DNA of 64,000 nt. It comes from Pontederia crassipes. Its lineage: Eukaryota > Streptophyta > Magnoliopsida > Commelinales > Pontederiaceae. The translations under genes were made by a program, and so were the position numbers. Below are positions 11,949 through 23,597 of the stretch, piece after piece. The notes beneath the pieces were generated by a model that saw only the letters and a list, made by a program, of their open reading frames with translations, ran no database searches and was not told where the DNA came from. Position 1 is the first letter of the stretch. Each line of letters starts with the position of its first letter. The stretch is from the NCBI GenBank assembly GCA_030549335.1, contig CM060197.1, positions 18,922,501 through 18,986,500 on the forward strand, given 5' to 3'.

Positions 11949-13058
11949 TGTTGGGGCAAAATTTTTATGCCCTATATAATTATATTTTGATGATACAAAC
12001 CTCGAAACATTAGAGTTATATTTAAAATGATGAAAAAGTTTAAATAGAAATGAGTTGTTTCATGCATTAAACTTTCGATTAATATTTGTTTATGTTACAA
12101 CGAGGTTTACATTAATGGATGAATATAAAAGTTATAGATAATTCTCTTATCTTTGTAGAGAATCAAATATCATCTCATTTGGATGTTGGTATGAAATGTT
12201 AAGTATAAAGGAGTAAATGTCTAAAATGTTTTATTTGAAATGGATAATTTTGTATACTGAACTTTGAATTAATATTTGACTATGATCGCATTCGATTTTG
12301 GATGAATGATGAATATCAAATTGTAGAGATTTTTGTTAACTTTTCATAGAATTAAAAATCATATCATTTGGATAACTGTGCAAAATGTTATGCTTAAAAT
12401 AATGCAGGGCAGTCGACTAGTCAGCGCGCAGAATGCCCTGTAACGATCATATTTTGACCTCAAAATTAGGAAACAAATCCCAATGGCTTAATGGAGTTAA
12501 GAAAGCTATAAAAGAGGACTCAAAGGTGTAGGAATGATCAAGACTTTCAAGGATAAGTGGGAAGAATATTTGAGAAGTTCATTTGAGCTCCAAGTTGCAA
12601 ATCTTTCAATTCTTTCTCTTGTGTGAGGTTCAAAATTGTAAAAGAGAGATTGTTGAGTGTTATTGTGATATTTTAATAGTTGTTTAGATCCTGAGTGAAA
12701 AGAGATTGTGTCTTGCCTCTTGAGCGAAGAAAAGACAAATGAGCGAAGGAGGTGTGCCTTACCTCTTGAAAAGGAGAAAAGGCAAGAGGTGTAAATGGTT
12801 TCTTCCGAGCAGAGACATAGGCCGTGTGGCCGAACCTCGCCAACAAATTGCCTTGCGTCCATATGTTTGTCTTTTTCTCTCCCTCTCGTTCCTACTTCAT
12901 TATTCATATGATTTGATTACTATTGTGTTGGTTTAAATATTAACAAATCGATTTTAAGCTTCCGCAATGATTTTTGTTAAATCGATATTTTCGATTTTAA
13001 CACCATTTCACCCCCATCTTGGTGCCTTGGGTAAGTTTTTATCAATCATGTTTCAACA
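11949..13058 (+). repeat. Copia LTR (3' LTR), about 1.1 kb
   Basis: Starts TGTTGGGGCAAAATTTTTATGCC immediately after the PPT. The likely end is TTTCAACA at 13058; an alternative end is at 13002. The 3' part (12840-13040) is matched in reverse orientation by sequences at 19277, 19584 and 30136, for example GATTTGATTACTATTGTGTTGG and the TTCACCCCC-TCTTGGTGCCTT tail. No 5' LTR partner is present upstream in the window, so the element is truncated. ORFs inside (12506-12936) are spurious. Confidence 0.7.
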
Positions 13059-13314
13059 TAAAATGAGTGGAACCAATTAGTGAAATTGTAGTACAAGATA
13101 ATTGGAACAAAATAGGAGCTTGAGATTTTGTTGATCTTTTAAAAATTAAGAATTTATTTTGTGCTATCTTATTGATATGCACTTTATTATTATGAGTCTT
13201 AGAATATGATTGTGATAAACATGTTTAGTGCTATGTTTGTGATATACATTATAGTATAATATTTTTATCAAATGCAAATTTTATTTCTAGTGATAAATAT
13301 GGAAGCTACATAAG

Positions 13315-14065
13315 GTGAACAAGCAACATAAAGTAGATTTCATGCAAAAAAAACATCAATGGACACCAGAGCAAGATGCTATGTTATTGGAATGCATTAA
13401 TTTGAAGAATGCCCCTTTTTGGAGTACAAGTGAGAGTAATAACTTCAAACCTAAATTTTTATTACAACTCAAGAAAGTCATGAAAACAAAATCACAACGA
13501 TGCAGTATCAAAGCTGAACCACATATTCATTCAAGGCATAAGCTACTTAAGACACAATATCATGCCATTTAGGATATGTTGTTCCAAACTTCTGGATTTG
13601 GATGCGATCCAAATAGATTATGTGTGACATGAGCAAGATGATTGGGTTCAATGTAAATAAGTGTGTTAATTGAATATTTTTATTGCATATATATTTATTT
13701 GATTATGGATTAAATCATTTTTTTCAATGCAACATAGTCATCTTAATGGGATAGTTTATCAATTATATTTCAAAAAAGATTGAGCAATTGACCAAAGGGC
13801 AAAGATCTTGACAATATTCTCAATGACGACTTTAAATATTCTCAATAATGCCAATATTCTTGATGATGCCATCAATCTCGATGAGGTATGTCATTTTTTG
13901 GCAATCAAGACCTTCATACTAATTACTATTCAAATCATTCATCTAGTTCTAGAAAAAGAAAAGCCAAGGATGATGATGGTGTTCTCGAAGAAATGGAGCA
14001 CATTGGTTCTTGTTTTGAAAATGCAAGCAAAAATATCAAGGAGAACTGGTAGCACACTTTAAAAG
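13315..14065 (+). pseudogene. Myb/SANT-like DNA-binding protein relic (PIF/Harbinger ORF1 type)
   Basis: From 13345 the frame reads WTPEQDAMLLECI, then FKPKFLLQLKKVM, IKAEPHIHSRHKLLKTQYHAI, a TAG stop, and DMLFQTSGFGCDPNRLCVT. That order is typical of the Myb/SANT-like domain found in plant proteins derived from or associated with PIF/Harbinger transposons. A Trp/Tyr codon in the DML motif has become TAG (13570-13572). Further downstream, SSSRKRKAKDDDGVLEEM and FENASKNIKENW (about 13950-14052) look like the nuclear-localisation and C-terminal parts. Stops and frameshifts lie between the blocks. No DDE transposase neighbour is visible. Confidence 0.7.
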
Positions 14066-14099
14066 CCCATCTATTGATGCAAACACCAAAATGCAAAAA

Positions 14100-14720
14100 A
14101 AAAATTATGAAGCCTTACCTGTCATTGAGAATTTCAATCTAAATGAGTTGCAAATGATTTACACATAAAACAATATTACTTCGTCTTTAGACATTCTCCT
14201 GAGTTACAAATGATTAAAAATAGAAAATAGTATGAGTATTGGCGTGGAGTGAACTTGGCATGATATGCTTGATCTACAAGCAAATTATCCTTTTTTTCAA
14301 ACCATGTATACTAGTAATTTAAATTTGAAATTATGAACTATTTTAGTTTACTATTTTTATTAGATGTAATGTAATAAAATTTTATCTAAATGATATATGT
14401 GAATTACATTATTAAATGTTTTTATTTTTAGTATAGAAATTATTGTCCTTCTGGTTTAATTTTCTTTATGAAAGGTTTTTTTAGAAAATTAGTTACATTG
14501 CCTAGTATTTTTTTAATAAACACTTGAAAGGTAATGCAATAAATGCCCTTAAAGTTCAAAAATAACCAAACGATAAAACCCAAACCATTCAAATTTCTTC
14601 CTACAATGTGTGAATTACTACAAAAGGGTGTTCCTGCCCATAACAAGATGTGGAAAAAAAAGAAAGTGGTACATATTTCATGAGGCCCATAAAAAAATAC
14701 CTGGTGTTCAAAGTTCAGAA
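14100..14720. other. Intergenic, no gene seen
   Basis: AT-rich DNA between the Myb/SANT relic and the calmodulin 3' UTR. I see no domain, repeat or structured element. The 3' UTR of calmodulin probably ends somewhere in 14700-14850. Confidence 0.4.
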
Positions 14721-14991
14721 AGTTAGAAGAAAAATAGGTCTACATTAATGATCCAGGCGAAAATTCAAAGCACTCTGAAACAAAAGCACAGCAGCAAGGA
14801 CAGATTCAGAGAAAGAAAGAGTGGACAGTGTAATAGAGCCAGCACCCTGTAAGAGACACCAACAGGAAAGAGACGGACATCCTTAATTTAGTTTCACAAA
14901 CTACAGCTATCCAGACAAATGCCGGCTGGGAGGAAGAATAACAATCTACTACAAGTCTGCCCCAGAAGTTTCTGATCTTATTTTGCTTCCT

Positions 14992-16561
<1,570 letters not shown>

Positions 16562-16681
16562 CGCCTTCTCCTTCTTCGATCGCCCAGGCAAAGCTCGGAG
16601 AGAGAGAGAGAGATGAAGGAAGAGGGAGTGAGAAAGAGAAAGAGAAAGAGATGGAGCGAAGTGAGAGAGAGGAAGAGGAGG

Positions 16682-16689
16682 GTTTTATG
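16682..16689 (-). promoter_or_regulatory. Possible TATA box of calmodulin
   Basis: On the minus strand, CATAAAAC lies about 120 bp upstream of the calmodulin ATG and is followed by a CT-rich leader (CTCTCTCACTTCGCTC, TTTCTCTTTCTC) typical of plant 5' UTRs. Position and context fit; there is no direct evidence of a transcription start. Confidence 0.3.
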
Positions 16690-16769
16690 CCCTCGTCTTC
16701 GGCGATATTAGAGGCCCACCACCAACTCCACCTCCATAATGTACCCCACACCTCCGTAGCGCCCGTTAA

Positions 16770-18390
16770 CGTGCCGTTACCCTCTTTTTACCATCGTACC
16801 CTCCCATTAAACGTGCAATATCTTGGATATTATCTATTATTATAATACTAATAGAAAATATTATCTATTATAATATAATGGTTCTAGCTTATTTAGATAG
16901 TGATACAATTTTAAAAAAGAAAACATAAATAATATTTTGGGAATTTATTTTGTGAGATTCGTTTGTTGAATTTTATCAATTTAAATTTATATGCAAAGTG
17001 TTCAGTTGTTTGGTTGAAAATTGCTGAAAGTGAATTTTTGTTTACAAACTCGCTATGTTTCAGTTATATTTTATACAGGATAAAATATTTTTTTATTGTA
17101 AAGGAAATAAAAATTAAATTGCTGAAAGTGAATTTATAAAGGAAATATTTTATACAGGATAACGTAGTTCATTCATTAGTTTGGATGAACACTTATTAAG
17201 GAGAAGGAAAGAGAATATGGAAGAAAGGAATGAAAGAGATGAGAATAAAAATTTTACATTTTAATTTGAGGTTGAAATAAAATAGCATAAAAAAAGAGAA
17301 ATGAAAAAAAATGGAGAAAAAGAATGAGAAAGAGGGGAAGGAAATTTTTTTCCTACATTCTTCTCTTTTAAAATTTTATCCAAATAAAAAAAATATTTTT
17401 TTTTATCGGCCTCTTTACTCTTTATTCGCTTCAATTCAAACATAGTGTAATATAAATTAAATTCGATACTTGTTATTGAGAAATTGATAAATATATCATC
17501 GCATTGCATGCTCTTACTAAAATAAGCTTTTATCTTTCTTTGATAGTTTATCTTTTTTTCAGAAAAAAACAAAATGTCTTTCTTTGACGGTGGAATAAGA
17601 AATAAATATATTCTCTGTGATGGAATCTTGATGGATGTTGACGTGATCATATGGTACTGTGTATGTCGTGCCACAAGATGGTGCACCACTAATTTGACAC
17701 GACGGAGGGCACATAGGTCATTACGCGGATACCGCGGCTTTTAGATTCCGGGGGCACATCCGACATTGCGGCACGAAAAAAGTTGCGTTTAGGTATTTTT
17801 TAAATTTAAAGGCGTGGCTTTTGTAGAAGATTTTAGCTTTTTTTTATTGTTTATTCTAAATCTTTTGTTTGCTCTCTCTGGTGGTCATTGATTTTGGTCG
17901 TATGTTTACGATAATGCCCCCGACGCGGTTCGGACGCGGAGAGCGTAACAAAATGGTGCCGTTGACCGCGAGTAACGGGATCCCACGTCGTCTGGCGTTG
18001 AGGTCCTCGCCGTCCTCTTTCTCTGTTAAACGGAAGCAAAAAGCGTGGCTGGTTCAAGCGCTTTCCCTTTTTGGGTTCGAGCTCAAGCGATTTGATCAAC
18101 GATAATTTCATTTTGTCATCCTTTTTTTTTTGCGGGGTCTAAATTATTTATTTGTTGTCATTGTCCTCTCTGTCAATTATAATTCGTATTTTTTTTTGTC
18201 AGAGAAATCAAGGATCTCAACTCGTTTTAGATCAATAGGCAAAATATGTTAAACTACAGATCCCACCTTCTATTTTTTTAAAGAAAAGCTAATTATGTAT
18301 TAATATAACAACGCAAGAAATCAAGCTCCCAAAAAAGGTCGTGCAAAAAAAAAAAAGCGCAATAGTGTTTGCTTTTTTACAACAGTGTGA
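16770..18390. other. Intergenic upstream of calmodulin
   Basis: Mostly AT-rich. A GC-richer island at 17690-18110 (GACGCGGTTCGGACGCGGAG, AGTAACGGGATCCCACGTCG) has short ORFs on both strands with no domain I recognise. It could be a promoter-proximal island or an old gene fragment. The word GTGAATTT-TATAAAGGAAATATTTTATACAGGATAA occurs in related forms around 17075 and 17130-17160. Confidence 0.4.
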
Positions 18391-18399
18391 AATCCTATA

Positions 18400-18682
18400 A
18401 TATGTTAGAGACGATCCGCCGGACGCACCATAGCGTTCACAAGCGTCTGAGAATCAGATTCAATGTACAAAAATAATATGTTAGCTTGTATGCAGTACTT
18501 GACTCCCATGCTTCAGCTTCAAGTGCAATGGGGCATCGCCTAACAAGCACACATATAACCAAAAAAGAGCTATCGTGAGAGCGACAAACAAAAACCAAAT
18601 CCACGGACTCGTCAGAAGTCCCAAAAGCAGCATCGATATTTAGTTTTCTCCACCCCACGAGTGGAGGCTCCCATTTAGCCAA
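18400..18682 (-). pseudogene. RNase H-like domain fragment of a non-LTR retrotransposon
   Basis: The minus-strand peptide reads KWEPPLVGWRKLNIDAAF, then VFVCRSHDSSFLV, then CPIALEAEAWESSTAYKLTYY. This matches the RVT_3/RNase H-like domain at the C terminus of plant LINE-type reverse transcriptases: the W-PP-GW-K-N-D start, the R-FL strand and the ALEAEA helix. Only about 80 residues remain. The first catalytic Asp in NIDAAF and the Glu in EAEA are present. No reverse transcriptase lies alongside. It could also be a host-domesticated copy, but the lack of flanking exons argues for a relic. Confidence 0.6.
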
Positions 18683-18699
18683 AGAAGGACCATGAGAAT

Positions 18700-19275
18700 G
18701 AAAAGTCTCAGTAACCTGGCAATTAACATATTCATTGTGAGTAGACAGAACTTTTTATTTTACTTGCTATATATTACTTTTATTTAGAATATGAAATTTA
18801 TTAAGGAGAGATTAAATAAGTTTTTTTTCATCCAATAGTGAGAATCATTATTTTAATCGATCTTTTCATACTCAGACTATTATATCCTCTTGTTATTTAA
18901 TGTCATAATCCCACTTTCTATAAACTATTATATTATGTTATTAGAATATATGAGAGGATGAAATGTCATACTAGCCGCTAATAAAAATGAACATTATTTA
19001 AAAAGATTTAGTAACTACAAGCTTACATCTTATCAGAATATATAAAGAATGCAACGATATATTTTAATTGGAAAATAATAATTTGAATTGTTATAACTTC
19101 AAATGCATTCAACAAACTTTAATATTTTATTTTTTGGTTTATCTGACCAAATGGTTTTGGAAACTTGTTCTAAACTTAATTATCCTTTGTAAATATAATT
19201 TATATTTAATAATCAAAATGTAAAAGGTTCGTAACCAGATTTAATTAAAAAATTTAAAATAATTGTATGATAATC
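18700..19275. other. Intergenic AT-rich stretch
   Basis: No ORF of note, no repeat boundaries and no composition change. Nothing can be assigned. Confidence 0.4.
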
Positions 19276-19276
19276 T

Positions 19277-19583
19277 TGTTGAATCACAAGGCAACAATAG
19301 TAAGAGAATTATGTTTAATCGAAAATATCAATTTTACGAAATACGAAAGGTTAAAATTATACACTAAGTTTTAAACCAACATAATAACAATGAAATCACA
19401 TAGATAATAGAGTATAAAGGAAAGTGAAAAAAATGTAAAGGTAAAGAATTTATTAATGAGGTTCAGTCATACCTTAATCTACGTCTCCATTTTGACTTCG
19501 AGACTGTTGGATATTTCACTATCACACTTTTTTTATTCCAAATAGGGCAAAGAAGCAATCATTTATGCCACCTTCTTCTCCAC
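19277..19583 (-). repeat. Truncated Copia LTR end, reverse orientation
   Basis: The plus strand starts TGTTGAATCACAAGGC, the complement of an LTR end (GATTCAACA). It continues with AATATCAATTTTACGAAATA and AAACCAACATAATAACAATG, which mirror the LTR at 11949-13058. It is cut at about 19583, where a second copy begins with the same GGATCACAAGGC word. Confidence 0.6.
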
Positions 19584-20545
19584 TTCGAGTGGATCACAAG
19601 GCATCAAGAGGGGGTGAATTGGTGGTTAAACCGAAACTACCAATTTTACAAAAAGAAATGTGGTGAAAGTTTAAAATCGATTCGTCAATATTTAAACCAA
19701 CATAATAGCAATCAAATCACATGTATAATAAAATAAAAAGGAGAGGGAGAGAAAAAGATAAACACAAGATGCACGTTAGTTTGTTGACATTATTTGGCCA
19801 CATCTTGGCCTATGTCTCCGCTCTGACTTCTTGACCTCGAGATCATTGAAGATTCCACTAATGCCCTTCCTTCCTTCCAAATGGAGCAAGGAAAAAAATC
19901 CTTTAGAACTCTTGCATTTTCTCAATTTTAAGAGGTAAGGTACACCTTTTTCACTTGTAAACTTTCACACGTCTTTTTGATGCTCAAGAGGTATGACAGA
20001 GTAAGAGACTTTCATTTGTAAACTTTCACTCTCCAATTTCTCTTTTATAATTTGAAACCTCATACGGAGTAAGAGAGAAAATCTTAGAACTTGGAGTTCA
20101 AATGGACTTCTCAAATGTTCTTCCCATTTTTCTTTGAAAGTCTTAATTGTTCCTACACATTTGGGTCCTCTTTCATAGCCTTCTTAACTCCATTTACCCG
20201 TTGGGACTTGTTTTTCACTTTTTAGGCCAAAATATGACAGTTATAGTGCATTCTACGCGTTGATCAGTTGACTGCTTTGCCCCACAAGTCAATCAGTTCA
20301 CTAATTGTTGGAAAAATATGACCGTTGCTAGATTTCTGCATTGACTGATCGATCGGTGGTTCGACTAGCAGATCGATCATCCTGCACTATTTTGAGCATA
20401 ATTTTTTACACTGTTATCGAAATGAGGTGATTTTTTTCTTTTTTGCAAAGATAACAAAATTATCTACTACTTTCATATTCACCATTCATCTAATATCTAA
20501 TGGTATCATAGTCAAATACTCAATCAAAGTTTAGTATGTAAAGTT
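19584..20545 (-). repeat. Copia LTR, reverse orientation, 5' part missing
   Basis: GGATCACAAGGCATCAAGAG, then AGGGGGTGAATTGGTG, AATATTTAAACCAACATAAT and AGCAATCAAATCACATG are the reverse complement of the 3' part of the LTR at 11949-13058. The homology runs through the CTTGGAGTTCAAATGGACTTCTC and TTTCATAGCCTTCTTAACTCC words to about 20545, then stops before an ATATG-repeat tract. The two partial LTRs at 19277 and 19584 lie head to tail in the same orientation. Confidence 0.65.
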
Positions 20546-20569
20546 ATCAATTTCAAATGTGTGATAGAA

Positions 20570-21619
20570 CATGTAAAAAGATAATATGATATGATATGAT
20601 ATGATAGGACATGAGATGATATGATTAGGTCATGCATTTGCATTATTCTGCCCGGGCCATAGTTTATTCTTGTATAATTGAAAGACTTGCAAGTTCGACA
20701 GTTTAATCTTGTATGGTTGAAAAATCGTATAAGGCTGACGGCTTACCCCTATTTGGTTGAAAGACCTTATAGGTCCGACAAATATTCCAAAGGAGATTTT
20801 AGATTGTTTGGAGCTAAGTGCTATGTGAACCAAATTGTGGAATAACACCCACCATTTGTATTCGTAAGGGCTACCTCTAGAATCCATCAATCTCCCCGGC
20901 AAGATCGATAGATATCCCAAAAGGGATGCCTCTCACTAGATGGCGATATGACATGTACGACATACAGGATTCATGAATCCATGTATTCATGGTTGGTGCA
21001 TCAATGTCTCATTCTTATGTATGATATGATATTTGTACTTTTGACATGACCTATAAATGTATAGATGTATTTCATATCTTATGAATAAAGGTTTGAATTT
21101 ATTGTAATTTATTGTTATATAGTATATGTTGAAATAAAATAGTAATACTTTTCAAATACGAAGAAATAATGTTTAATCTCATTTTACTCGAATGGAATAT
21201 GTGATAACACATAGGTCATGAGTTTTTTACTTTTTGAGTTGTCGTTTGCTCATATTGTTACTCTCAATATTTTTCAAATCAGTAGACCAATTTTTCGTCG
21301 TGCTTGGTGTTCCTCTATCAGGATTGGAAGCATTTTTAGTGAGAGGCATATATGGGCCTAAGTCTTTTAAGTCCCTTTGTGAGGACTAAAGGGAAGTGTT
21401 TTGCATGTGTATTATTAGACAAAATAGAAAGGTTTCTTTGTAATATGTGATACTACTTTTGATAAGTATGAATGATATAATATCATATGGTGTGGGTTGG
21501 ATATCTTAATTATTGTATCTTTTAAATGAATTATAGTACGCTTTCACAAACTATATAAGATTACATGTATTAGGTCGTGCCCTACAAGTTAAACCAAAGT
21601 TTAAATTGGAGTCGTGACA
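20570..21619 (+). repeat. Gypsy LTR fragment ending GAGTCGTGACA
   Basis: Begins after an ATATG microsatellite (20580-20625). It shares order and words with the 23598-26959 LTR: GGAGCTAAGTGCTATGTG, CCACC..GGGCTACCTCTAGAATCCATC, TATCCCAAAAGGGATGCC and TGATAACACATAGGTCATGAG. It ends GTTTAAATTGGAGTCGTGACA at 21619, as expected for this family. The left part of the LTR is missing. A reverse copy of its middle lies at about 27295-27560. Confidence 0.6.
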
Positions 21620-22645
21620 CATGATATTAAAATGATTTCAAATCTTTATTTTCATATACCAAAATATTTTTACCGTAAACTTTTTACCTCCACCTCATTT
21701 TAACTTCTTTTTCTTTTCATGTGGCGCAAACCTTCAAGCAAAATATCATTTGAATTTTGCTACCCAAATTAGCTTGCGTCCAAGGTAGTTAATTACATTT
21801 TCTTTTAAAGCCCATTTCATTATCAGTTTTGCATTCAAAAGCATATTGACCATGGCATTCTTATGCATAACAAATAGAACAATCATTATCATGAACATAT
21901 CTAGATTTATAAAAGCAAACATAATGGCGTCCAAAAGATTTCTTAAAAATTGTAATTCTTTCTTATCATATCAAATGATTATGTATCCAACTTAACAATG
22001 CATAAATGATTGTCAAATATTAGTAGATAAAATAATTTACCAAAGATAGTAGCATATATCATTTTCTTTTCACAAATCAAAATGACAATATAATAAATAT
22101 GCAGGAGATGAGGATATGCATCTAGTTTACTTTATTTGACATGTGAGAAAATATATTTTGCAAATAAAATATCTTAATTTGAAAGAAGTTATGATATCAA
22201 AATTTAAAACCCTCTCCAAATTTGTTTTCAAATTTTCAAAACAATGTCAATTCTTAAGTCTAAATTATAAAATTATAAGTTCTTTCAATTTCAAAACCAT
22301 CATGCATCAAATGTCTAAATAAGAGCTAGTAATGTACCGACCCGGCCTCAAACCAATGGAAATATTTTTTTTTTTTGCTCGAGTGTCTGATCGCTACTTC
22401 TATCATCTTGTCATAATTGAAATTCATATAAAATAAAGTGTTGCTTTGTATTCTTCAAATATAGAAGAACTAATATTCAAATATTAAATACTAACACCTT
22501 TAAATTTTATTACGTACAATGTAATGTGTTCAAAGAGAAACTTTTCAACACTCAATTCCATGTGCCATCTTGTCATGAGCATCGACCACCCATGACTTTG
22601 ACCTGCAAAATCTAAGTACAGGAAAATATATGCATATATATATAT
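21620..22645. other. TE-derived AT-rich stretch
   Basis: No gene. At 22336 the plus strand reads TGTACCGACCCGGCCTCAAACC, which looks like the complement of a Gypsy LTR 3' end (GGGTCGGTACA). This stretch and 26965-28470 may therefore be one reverse-oriented LTR, split by the Pack-MULE-like element and the solo LTR. The minus ORF at 21746-21934 has no domain. Confidence 0.4.
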
Positions 22646-23519
22646 GGGTTTAATGGGGGAATGGAGGTGTAGCTATGGTGTAACCTTTGTGTAACCTCCC
22701 ACCTCACAGCCGTCCGATCTAACGGACGACCCATATTTGATCTGTAGATTTTGTGTGTGGCTGCCTGCTAACGGGCGGCGGATCGTCTATGACCTCTTGC
22801 TTCTGAGTGAGTGTCGGAGTCCCAACGAGCCCATCGGCGACCACTAACGAAGGCCTCAACGTTGGCTCCCGCGCGCAAGCGAGCGCCGGAGTCCGAGCAA
22901 GCCCGCCGGCGACCACCAACGAAGCCCTCGACATTGGATCCCGTGCATGAGCTCGAGGGTGCTGAAGCCCTAGACCTCTTGCTGGATCGTCTACTCGGAG
23001 GAAGGAGGTCGTGCGTGGGACCCTCGAGCGACGTTGTGAGCTCTCCATCCGGCGACCACCGATGAAGCCCTCAATGTCCCTCTCATCCGACGATGCCCTT
23101 GACGTTACGCCCTAGACCCTTCTCCCTTGCGTTCTCTCTTCACTCCTCTAATCGTCACCATCGAGCGTCAAATCCCGTCGCCGCTGAGCGCAAGATCTGC
23201 GATCGCCGCCGCTCTCATATGACCGTAGCACCCATCGACCTCCCCTCCTCTTCCCCTCCTCTTCTCCTCTAACGTCGACCATCATCGCCAACAACTTTTG
23301 ACCATTGCGCATCGTGGACCTCCATCAAGAAAGAGGCGATCGTAGTCCCTGCGTCCCTGCTTGTGCCGTCGACCTCCATCGAGGAAGAGGCAAATGGAAG
23401 AAGAGCGGTATGACCCCTAATCTCCCAAGATGATCTCATCCGTCCATTAGATCGGATGGCTTTGAGGTGGGAGGTTATATAAGGTTACACCTTTAGGGGT
23501 TTACACCCCCATTAAACCC
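22646..23519. mobile_element. Pack-MULE-like element with 80-bp terminal inverted repeats
   Basis: The left end reads GGGTTTAATGGGGG, later GGTGTAACCTT, TAACCTCCCACCTCA and TCCGATCTAACGGACG. The right end, reverse complemented, repeats these four blocks in the same order over about 80 bp. Both flanks are a 9-bp TATATATAT (22637-22645 and 23520-23528), which fits a Mutator-like TSD, although the target is simple AT sequence. The interior is GC-rich and coding-like, unlike the AT-rich host, with no MULE transposase. That is the profile of a gene-fragment-capturing Pack-MULE. The captured gene is not recognised. Confidence 0.65.
22811..23085. repeat. Internal GC-rich repeat units inside the Pack-MULE-like element
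   Basis: A unit of about 70 bp occurs at 22811 and 22883 (CGGAGTCC..CGAGC, GCGACCACYAACGAAGSCCTC, TTGGMTCCCG). A shorter third copy occurs near 23050 (CGGCGACCACCGATGAAGCC). Open frames exist on both strands, but none shows a domain. Confidence 0.6.
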
Positions 23520-23597
23520 TATATATATTGTACATACACACACACACACATATATAGTACTATATATATGCATCTCCATAAGTAAAGGCTTGTATGT

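Noticed and set aside
12506-12936. 133-aa minus and 65-aa plus ORFs
   Set aside because: Both lie inside the Copia LTR; LTRs do not normally code and the homologous LTR copies do not keep these frames.
22719-23065. 109-aa minus and 84-aa plus ORFs as real genes
   Set aside because: Inside the Pack-MULE-like element, open on both strands because of GC content and internal repeats; kept only as a sign of captured DNA.
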